A stretch of 5,148 nt of DNA from Bacteroidota bacterium (GTDB lineage Bacteria; Bacteroidota; Bacteroidia; Chitinophagales; Chitinophagaceae), in the NCBI GenBank assembly GCA_023386395.1, contig JAEWJV010000361.1, positions 1 to 5,148 of the forward strand, in the 5' to 3' direction. The notes below the pieces were generated by a model that saw only the letters and a list, made by a program, of their open reading frames with translations, ran no database searches and was not told the origin of the DNA. Made by a program: the position numbers and the translations under genes. Below, piece by piece: positions 1 through 5,148 of this stretch. The number at the start of each line of letters is the position of its first letter. Positions within the stretch are counted from its first letter, which is position 1.

Positions 1-138
1 CAGCAAAGCAATGGCTGCAGCCTGTTGCAGCGGCTCGAAAAAAAATGCAAGAATGAAAAGCGCAATAATAACAGACCCGGCCGTATAAAACAACCTGGTG
101 AAATAAAAACGCAGCCAGTAAAATATACGCTTCAGCAT
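1..138 (-). CDS. DUF58-type membrane protein, N-terminal fragment (cut by window edge)
   Basis: Reading the minus strand from the ATG at 138-136 gives 46 codons without a stop, running off the left edge, so only the N-terminus is visible. It begins MLKRIFYWLRFYFTRLF, a basic and aromatic stretch, followed by a hydrophobic membrane segment at about residues 18-34 (ending ILAFFFEPL) and the start of a second one (AAAIALL). This arrangement of a positive N-terminus and two closely spaced membrane helices is typical of DUF58 proteins in Bacteroidota, in which a von Willebrand A-like domain follows; that domain lies outside the window. The start codon shares one base with the MoxR stop codon (TAATG), so the two are almost certainly co-transcribed and translationally coupled. 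DUF58 genes very commonly follow moxR genes, and this supports the call more than the short sequence does. Another small membrane protein of a MoxR cluster remains possible. Confidence 0.72.
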   Translation of the reverse strand, partial: MLKRIFYWLRFYFTRLFYTAGSVIIALFILAFFFEPLQQAAAIALL

Positions 139-1115
139 TATCTTGGTACTTCAATGGAATGAATAATTTTTTCAATCACTTCATCTTCATTAGCTCCTTC
201 CATTTCTTTTTCAGGCGTAAGAATTATACGATGGCGCAATACTGGTTTGGCAACATAGATAATATCATCAGGAATAACGAAATCCCTTCCCGATAAAGCT
301 GCATAAGCTTTTGCAGCATTTAAAATGGCAATTGTAGCACGTGGAGAGGCGCCGAGATAAATGGCTTTATCGTTTCTTGTGGCTACAGAAATTTTTGCAA
401 TAAAATGAATGAGGTTTTCCTCAACAACAATATGTTTTATCAATTGCCTTAACTGAATAACCAGTTCATCGCTTATAACTGGTTCCACCATATTCAGCAC
501 ATTATCTTCTGTAAATTGATGAAAGCGCAGCAGGATATTTATTTCTTCAGCTTCGTTGGGATAAGGCACGATTATCTTAAATAAAAACCTGTCTAACTGC
601 GCTTCCGGCAGGCGGTATGTACCTTCCTGTTCAATAGGGTTTTGTGTTGCAATAACCATGAAAGGATTATTCATTACATGCGTAATACCATCCATAGTTA
701 CCTGTTGTTCCTGCATTACTTCAAACAAGGCTGCCTGCGTTTTTGCAGGCGCACGGTTTATCTCATCAATCAAAACAATATTGCTGAAAACGGGCCCGCG
801 CTTAAATTCAAACTGGCCGGTGCCGGGATTGAAAATATTAGTACCGAGCACGTCGCTTGGCATAAGATCGGGTGTAAACTGAATGCGGCTGAAACCTGTT
901 TTTAAACACTTCGCCACAAGCCTTGCCGTTAATGTTTTGGCAACGCCGGGCACACCTTCAATTAATACATGGCCATTGGCAAGCAGCGCCACCATAATTA
1001 AACGCACCATATCATCCTGCCCCACAATAACTTTTTTTATTTCGGATTGAAGTTTGAAAACTGCTTTATTCAGTTCTTCAAGATTTATTCTTTGCTCAAA
1101 AATTTCTTCACTCAT
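138..1115 (-). CDS. MoxR-family AAA+ ATPase
   Basis: A complete 325-residue protein, the usual length for the MoxR family. All AAA+ elements are visible: Walker A GVPGVAKT at residues 54-61, the Walker B region VLIDEINRAP at 114-123, sensor 1 in ATQNP at 156-160, an arginine-finger candidate R176 in EAQLDRF, and sensor 2 R259 in GASPRA. The C-terminal half (about 215-325) is the helical lid. Family members are cytosolic ATP-driven chaperone-like factors, often acting with von Willebrand A-domain partners in maturation of enzyme or envelope complexes; the client here is unknown. The ATG at 1115-1113 is the natural start, since the protein begins in the typical short lead-in before the VGQDD motif. 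It has no strong Shine-Dalgarno, as expected for Bacteroidota. It is the first gene of a minus-strand unit with the DUF58-type gene overlapping its stop. No key residue is missing. The family is certain; the specific role is not. Confidence 0.96.
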   Translation of the reverse strand: MSEEIFEQRINLEELNKAVFKLQSEIKKVIVGQDDMVRLIMVALLANGHVLIEGVPGVAKTLTARLVAKCLKTGFSRIQFTPDLMPSDVLGTNIFNPGTGQFEFKRGPVFSNIVLIDEINRAPAKTQAALFEVMQEQQVTMDGITHVMNNPFMVIATQNPIEQEGTYRLPEAQLDRFLFKIIVPYPNEAEEINILLRFHQFTEDNVLNMVEPVISDELVIQLRQLIKHIVVEENLIHFIAKISVATRNDKAIYLGASPRATIAILNAAKAYAALSGRDFVIPDDIIYVAKPVLRHRIILTPEKEMEGANEDEVIEKIIHSIEVPR

Positions 1116-1342
1116 TTAAAGGTTGTTTTGTTTGCCAATGATAATAATAAATTCAACATGGCGGCAGACATTACCTTAATAAATATGCTGTAAATGTAAA
1201 TCCGGAAGTAAAGGGTGAATGTTAGCCGGTGGTTTTAGTTAATTTTAAACGCTCTTATACAAGGCAGCCCGGCCCCCAATAGCGGTCTGGCAGTGGCTCT
1301 GTGCAACTTGTTCCGGCAGATATTAATTTAAAATAATATTCT
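1116..1342. other. Divergent intergenic region between MoxR and amidohydrolase genes
   Basis: These 227 bases separate two genes that point away from each other, so promoters for both should lie here. I see no convincing match to the Bacteroidota primary promoter (a TTG element about 19 bases before TAnnTTTG) on either strand; near-matches lack a correctly spaced upstream element. The half next to MoxR is AT-rich and low in complexity. A distinct block at 1263-1319 is about 67% G+C (38 of 57 bases by hand count), followed directly by an AT-only tract (about 1320-1340) just before the amidohydrolase start. No tRNA-like or other structured RNA was recognised, and no open frame here looks coding. 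Confidence 0.6.
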
Positions 1343-2701
1343 ATGAATAAAGTGTTTGGTATCATTCAGTTTTTTATTGCGGCAATTGTAATTGCAGGTT
1401 GCGGCAACAATACACCAACAAAAAATCTAACATTAACCGTTTTATATGATGCAACTATTATTGATGGTAACGGCGGCGCACCTTTGCAGCATGCCTCTAT
1501 ACGTATAAAAGGTGATAGTATTACGGATGTTGGTGAACATCTTGATACCATGAATGCTACCGTTATTCACCTGGAAGGCAAGACCATTATGCCCGCACTT
1601 ATCAGTGCACATGTACACATTGGCACATTAAAAGGCACGAATACAAGACCGGAGAATTATACAAGAGGTAATATACTGTCACAGCTAAAAAAATACCAGG
1701 ATTACGGTATAGAAAATATCTTGGTGATGGGCACCGACAGGCCAATGCTGTTTAAAAGCGGCCTGCGTGATTCTTCTGTAAGTGGATTGTTGCCGGGCGC
1801 TCGTTTATATTCTGCCGGCTATGGTTTTAATGTGCCACAAGCCGGCGGGCCAATTACATCTGTAATGGACCAGTTATTCAGGCCTGCTTCACCGCAACAG
1901 GTGCCCGCAGAGTTAGACAGTGTTGCAGCCGTGAAGCCAACGGTTTTAAAAATGTGGGTGGATGATTTTGGTGGTAAGACGCCTAAAATGGATCCTGCCA
2001 TTTATAAGGCGATTATTGACGAAGCGCATAAACGCAACCTGCGTGTGGCAGCGCATTTGTATTATCTTTCTGATGCAAGAAAACTGGTTGCTGGCGGGCT
2101 TGATATTATTGCGCACAGCATTCGCGACAGCGTGATTGATGATGCCTTGCTGAAAGAGATGAAAGCAAAGCATGTTGCTTATATCCCAACTTTATCATTA
2201 GATGAATTTGCTTTTATTTATGCTCAAAAGCCGGCATGGATAAATGACGAATTTTTTAAAGCTTCGCTTGAGCCGGGCGTTTATGAAATGATAACATCTT
2301 CAGAATACCAGGAAGGGCTAAAAAATTCGCCTTCATTTGAAAGAAATATGAAAGGGTTTGAAACGGCTTTAAAAAACCTGGAGAAAATATATGATGCGGG
2401 CATTCTTGTAGCGCTTGGCACAGACAGCGGTGCAACACCTGTGCGGGCACAGGGTTTTTCAGAGCACAACGAGCTGGCATTAATGGTGCAGGCGGGCTTA
2501 ACACCTATGCAGGCCATAAGTGTTGCCACAAAGAATGCAGCAGCGTTATTACAGATTGATGATCGCTTTGGCACTATTGAAGAGGGTAAGATCGCTGACC
2601 TGCTTATTCTTGATGCCAACCCGCTTGATGATATAAAGAACACGCGAAAGATTGATGCCGTGTATAAGGCAGGCATTAAAGTAAGTGATGGAGTGAAATA
2701 A
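1343..2701 (+). CDS. Predicted lipoprotein, metal-dependent amidohydrolase (imidazolonepropionase-like)
   Basis: A 452-residue protein, close to full length for the family. Residues 1-20 form a lipoprotein signal peptide: short basic start, hydrophobic core and lipobox IAGC with the lipidated cysteine at C20. No acidic residues follow the cysteine, so there is no evident Bacteroidota surface-export signal and a periplasmic location is more likely. The mature part has the amidohydrolase plan: a small beta domain (about 32-85, with DGNGGAP and the MPALISAH entry), then a TIM barrel with metal ligands H90 and H92 (HVH), candidate bridging lysine K203 (VLKMW), H238 (AAHLY), H258 (IAHS) and D361 (GTDSG). 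The strand returning to the beta domain carries GTIEEGKIADLLILDANPL (about 410-428). Relatives include imidazolonepropionases and peptidases of Xaa-Pro/Xaa-Arg type, so the substrate cannot be assigned; secretion argues against a role in cytosolic histidine degradation. The dehydrogenase gene follows after 32 bases. Confidence 0.92.
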   Translation: MNKVFGIIQFFIAAIVIAGCGNNTPTKNLTLTVLYDATIIDGNGGAPLQHASIRIKGDSITDVGEHLDTMNATVIHLEGKTIMPALISAHVHIGTLKGTNTRPENYTRGNILSQLKKYQDYGIENILVMGTDRPMLFKSGLRDSSVSGLLPGARLYSAGYGFNVPQAGGPITSVMDQLFRPASPQQVPAELDSVAAVKPTVLKMWVDDFGGKTPKMDPAIYKAIIDEAHKRNLRVAAHLYYLSDARKLVAGGLDIIAHSIRDSVIDDALLKEMKAKHVAYIPTLSLDEFAFIYAQKPAWINDEFFKASLEPGVYEMITSSEYQEGLKNSPSFERNMKGFETALKNLEKIYDAGILVALGTDSGATPVRAQGFSEHNELALMVQAGLTPMQAISVATKNAAALLQIDDRFGTIEEGKIADLLILDANPLDDIKNTRKIDAVYKAGIKVSDGVK

Positions 2702-2733
2702 CAATGATTAATTTTTGAATCTAATTTTCTAAC

Positions 2734-3717
2734 ATGAATGTACTTATAACGAGAAAATATCCTGAAGCAGGCCTGCAGCTTTTAAAAGATGCCGGTTATA
2801 CTATCACAGAATACACAGAAAGAAGAAATCTTACACAGGAAGAGCTTATTGAAGCGTGTCAGTCACAAGATGCTTTACTAAGCGTTGGCGGAAATAAGCT
2901 GGATGAAACATTTTTTAACGCATGCGGGCATTTGAAGTTAGTGGCATTAATGTCTGTAGGCTATAATAACGTTGACATGAAAGCTGCTACCAGGGCAGGA
3001 ATTCCTGTAAGCAATACGCCTGATGTATTAAGCGATGCAACTTCAGATGTGGCTTTTTTGCTGATGCTGGCCGTATCGCGAAAAGCCATTTATATGCATC
3101 AAACCATTATTGATGGCAAGTGGGATTTTTATGACCCTAATGAAAACCTCGGCATTGAATTGTATAATAAAACACTCGGCATTTTTGGGCTTGGAAAAAT
3201 AGGTTTTGAACTGGCAAAGAAATGTAAGGCCACTTATAATATGCAGGTTATTTATCACAACCGCAACCATAATAATAAAGCAGAACAGGAATTGGAAGCG
3301 AAGTATGTTTCATTCGATGAATTGCTGCAGCAAAGCGATGTATTATCTGTTCATGCCAATTTATCTTCAGCAACAAAAGATATATTCAATAAAGAGGCTT
3401 TTAGCAGGATGAAGCCCACATCCATCTTCATCAATACAGCCCGTGGCCAGGAACATAATGAGCCGGATTTAATTCAGGCATTGCAGCAAAAAATTATCTG
3501 GGGTGCAGGTTTAGATGTAACAAATCCCGAACCGATGGCAAAAGATAATCCTTTACTTTTTATGCCCAACGTTTGTGTGCTGCCTCATATCGGTTCTGCC
3601 ACAACAGAAACGCGCAATGCGATGGCAGTAATGGCGGCGCAGAATGTGATTGCGGGTTTACAGGGCAAGCAGCTTCCCAACATTGTAAATAAAGAAGTGT
3701 ATAAGGCAAGCCGGTAA
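2734..3717 (+). CDS. D-2-hydroxyacid dehydrogenase, glyoxylate/hydroxypyruvate reductase type
   Basis: A complete 327-residue cytosolic enzyme, the usual family length. The split substrate domain covers about residues 1-100 and 290-327, and includes VGYNNVD (75-81) and TPDVLSDATSD (95-105), both typical of glyoxylate/hydroxypyruvate reductases. The nucleotide-binding domain has GLGKIG at 152-157. The second Rossmann strand ends in YHNR (174-177) without an acidic residue, which favours NADPH over NADH by analogy with the family. Catalytic residues are present: R237 (NTARG), E266 (NPEP) and H285 (LPHIGSAT). The reaction would be NAD(P)H-dependent reduction of glyoxylate, hydroxypyruvate or a similar 2-oxo acid. 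The stretch after the catalytic arginine reads RGQEHNEPDLIQAL, where most relatives have RGGxVDExAL. It starts 32 bases after the amidohydrolase stop in an AT-rich spacer without a clear Shine-Dalgarno. Its last codons form the left arm of a terminator-like hairpin. Confidence 0.95.
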   Translation: MNVLITRKYPEAGLQLLKDAGYTITEYTERRNLTQEELIEACQSQDALLSVGGNKLDETFFNACGHLKLVALMSVGYNNVDMKAATRAGIPVSNTPDVLSDATSDVAFLLMLAVSRKAIYMHQTIIDGKWDFYDPNENLGIELYNKTLGIFGLGKIGFELAKKCKATYNMQVIYHNRNHNNKAEQELEAKYVSFDELLQQSDVLSVHANLSSATKDIFNKEAFSRMKPTSIFINTARGQEHNEPDLIQALQQKIIWGAGLDVTNPEPMAKDNPLLFMPNVCVLPHIGSATTETRNAMAVMAAQNVIAGLQGKQLPNIVNKEVYKASR

Positions 3718-3737
3718 ATGGCCTGCCTTATACGCTT
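3695..3737. terminator. Long hairpin between convergent genes, probable bidirectional terminator
   Basis: The left arm at 3695-3708 (AAGTGTATAAGGCA) pairs with 3724-3737 (TGCCTTATACGCTT) over 14 pairs including one G-T wobble. After one A-C mismatch, GCC at 3710-3712 pairs with GGC at 3720-3722 around a seven-base loop that contains the dehydrogenase stop codon (3715-3717). Downstream on the plus strand the bases are only mildly T-rich. Reading the minus strand, the hairpin is followed by CTTTATTTACAAT, which is closer to a U tract. Its place between two convergent genes fits a shared terminator. A weak second stem (3738-3744 with 3756-3762) lies directly beside it. Confidence 0.72.
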
Positions 3738-3771
3738 AATATTGATGCGCCTTTGCAATATTCATCTTCAT

Positions 3772-5148
3772 TTATAATTTATATTCATTGTCGCCAGGTG
3801 TTGCATCCATAAAAATGCCACCATCTAATTTTACAGAACTTAATGCTGCTTTATTGTCTATTGAAACCGTAATGTTTTTTTCATTCTTACTCCAAACTGC
3901 CGGCGTAAAATGTTGTATGGTTTGCTTGCCATCTTTGGCTGTAGTAACAACATCAAAAGGAATGGCGAAGCCGCCAACATTCTGAATGGATATAATTGTT
4001 TTATTATTTTTTGACTGAACATTTTGAATTTTCAGATCAATATAATTATTGCTGAAGAACCAGTTGTTCCAGAACCAGTTTAAATTTTGATCAGCCCCGG
4101 CATTCATGGAATAAAAATAATCCCAGGGAATTGGATGTTTGCCATTCCAGTTATTCATATAATGATGCAACGCTTTCCTAAACAGGTCATCACCTAATAA
4201 ATCCTTAACGGCGAGGTAGGATAAAGATGCTTTGCCATAAGAGTTATTACCATAGCCGGCTCCGCTTACCTGGGTTGACATGCTGATGATCGGCTGGTCT
4301 TCTTCTGCTGATGGATCATTGATATATCTTCTTATTCTAAAAGCTTTATAAAGCATATCCGCTGCGGCTTTGCCGTTTTCTTCAATACCAATAAGATATT
4401 CAAAAGTAGTAGCCCAGCCTTCATCCATAAAAGCATAACGCGTTTCATTAATGCCCATGTAAAAAGGAAAATAGGTATGCGCTATTTCATGGTCTGCCAC
4501 TAATTGTGCAAAATGCAAATCATTTGTGGTGCCGTCATTTATCATCATTGGATATTCCATATCTGCATAACCCTGGAAGGATGTCATCTTTGAAAACGGA
4601 TAAGGTACACCGGGCCATTGTGTTGAAAAGAAGCTTAAAGCATGCTGTGCAAATTTGGTATAAGAATGAAAATCTTTTGCCGTATCGTTGTAGGCAGATT
4701 GTACACTCGCACGGCGGTTATTCTTTGCATCAACAATTATACTTGCGGCATCCCAAACATAGTTTTTACTTACTGCAAAACATACATCGGTAATATGGTC
4801 TGCTTTAAACTTCCATGTATTCCAAGCGTTTTGTTGTGTTATTTTTCCCTGCTGCATTTCATCAAAACCGGCGATTTGTATTACACTGTCTGAAGTATAA
4901 GATGCTTTCAAACGCTGTGCTATAGCGGGTTGCAGCACTTCATCCGGGTTTAATAAATCGCCTGTTGCCCATACAACAAAATTTTTAGGTGCTGTTACAT
5001 TTAAGGTGTAGTCATTAAAGTCATTATAAAATTCCTGCCTGTCTGTATGCGGTATCATATCCCAGCCATTATAATCATCATATACCGAAACACGCGGGTA
5101 ACTATAAGCGCAATAAAAAGTGGTTGAATCAATCTGGCCCTCCCTTCC
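3772..5148 (-). CDS. M1-family zinc metallopeptidase, C-terminal part (start beyond window)
   Basis: The frame is open from the right edge to the stop at 3774-3772, giving 458 visible residues. The first ATG, at 5058-5056, is internal: the 30 residues before it (including FYCAYSYPRVSVYDD and NGWD) are typical M1 N-terminal-domain sequence. The zinc site is complete: HEIAH (codons at 4491-4477) and, 18 residues on, the third ligand E in FMDEGWA (codon 4422-4420). The exopeptidase motif that is GAMEN in classical members reads ADMEY here (within 4549-4566), keeping the glutamate. A helical region follows (SYGKASLSYLAVKDLLG, then WDYFYSMNAGADQNLNWFW), and the end is a beta-rich segment with VGGFAIPFDV and DGGIFMDATPGDN, a pattern I associate with Bacteroidota members of about 600 residues or more. 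It probably cleaves N-terminal residues from peptides outside the cytoplasm, but the signal region is not in the window. It converges on the dehydrogenase gene. Confidence 0.94.
   Translation of the reverse strand, partial: GREGQIDSTTFYCAYSYPRVSVYDDYNGWDMIPHTDRQEFYNDFNDYTLNVTAPKNFVVWATGDLLNPDEVLQPAIAQRLKASYTSDSVIQIAGFDEMQQGKITQQNAWNTWKFKADHITDVCFAVSKNYVWDAASIIVDAKNNRRASVQSAYNDTAKDFHSYTKFAQHALSFFSTQWPGVPYPFSKMTSFQGYADMEYPMMINDGTTNDLHFAQLVADHEIAHTYFPFYMGINETRYAFMDEGWATTFEYLIGIEENGKAAADMLYKAFRIRRYINDPSAEEDQPIISMSTQVSGAGYGNNSYGKASLSYLAVKDLLGDDLFRKALHHYMNNWNGKHPIPWDYFYSMNAGADQNLNWFWNNWFFSNNYIDLKIQNVQSKNNKTIISIQNVGGFAIPFDVVTTAKDGKQTIQHFTPAVWSKNEKNITVSIDNKAALSSVKLDGGIFMDATPGDNEYKL

Noticed and set aside
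642..905. Plus-strand open frames inside the MoxR gene
   Set aside because: They lie opposite a strongly conserved AAA+ coding region including Walker B and sensor 1, resemble no family, and are antisense shadows.
1136..1143. Possible minus-strand promoter element TATCATTG upstream of MoxR
   Set aside because: It has one mismatch to the consensus and no TTG at the right distance; the nearest TTG is only 10 bases away.
1222..1247. Possible plus-strand promoter with TAATTTTA at 1240-1247
   Set aside because: It is one base off the TAnnTTTG consensus, but the only upstream candidate is TTA at 1222-1224, with a spacer of 15, too short and not a TTG; matches this weak are expected by chance in AT-rich DNA.
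2660..3708. Exact 12-base repeat GTGTATAAGGCA at 2660-2671 and 3697-3708, near the 3' ends of both plus-strand genes
   Set aside because: Both copies are in frame and encode VYKA, a common ending pattern in amidohydrolases; the flanks do not match, so it is probably coincidence rather than a duplicated element.
3738..3762. Second small hairpin AATATTG/CAATATT next to the main terminator-like hairpin
   Set aside because: A seven-pair, mostly A-T stem with an 11-base loop is too weak to call separately.
4506..4893. Plus-strand open frames opposite the M1 peptidase
   Set aside because: They overlap the catalytic and N-terminal domains of the peptidase antisense and have no recognisable content.
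3772..5058. The ATG at 5058-5056 as the start of the M1 peptidase
   Set aside because: The frame stays open to the window edge and the preceding 30 codons encode recognisable M1 sequence (YSYPRVSVYDD), so this methionine is internal.

Overview
The window looks like ordinary chromosomal DNA of a Bacteroidota bacterium, most likely from the Chitinophagaceae or a close relative. This is inferred from the gene types (MoxR/DUF58 pair, an M1 peptidase with a Bacteroidota-type C-terminal region), AT-rich coding DNA, and start codons without purine-rich Shine-Dalgarno sequences. No 16S or marker gene is present, so the placement is an inference from style and protein resemblance.

Layout from left to right: (i) positions 1-1115, minus strand, hold a MoxR-family AAA+ ATPase followed, with a one-base stop/start overlap, by the first 46 codons of a membrane-anchored DUF58-type protein that runs off the left edge. 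(ii) Positions 1116-1342 are a divergent intergenic region with a conspicuous GC-rich block. (iii) Positions 1343-3717, plus strand, hold a predicted lipoprotein metal-dependent amidohydrolase and, 32 bases later, a D-2-hydroxyacid dehydrogenase of the glyoxylate/hydroxypyruvate reductase type; they are probably co-transcribed. (iv) Positions 3695-3737 form a long hairpin that starts inside the last codons of the dehydrogenase and probably terminates transcription from both sides. (v) Positions 3772-5148, minus strand, hold the C-terminal 458 residues of an M1 zinc metallopeptidase whose reading frame stays open to the right edge.

The MoxR/DUF58 pair would act at the inner membrane, with MoxR as an ATP-driven chaperone-like factor. 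The amidohydrolase and M1 peptidase are hydrolases that probably act outside the cytoplasm, on small amide-type compounds and peptides respectively. The dehydrogenase is cytosolic and reduces or oxidises a small 2-oxo/2-hydroxy acid. No pathway linking all of them is evident.

I found no RNA gene, CRISPR array, transposase, prophage or defence gene, and no convincing sign of an undescribed system. The points most worth a second look are the stop-codon-overlapping hairpin, the GC-rich block between the divergent genes, and the departures from family signatures in the dehydrogenase and the peptidase.
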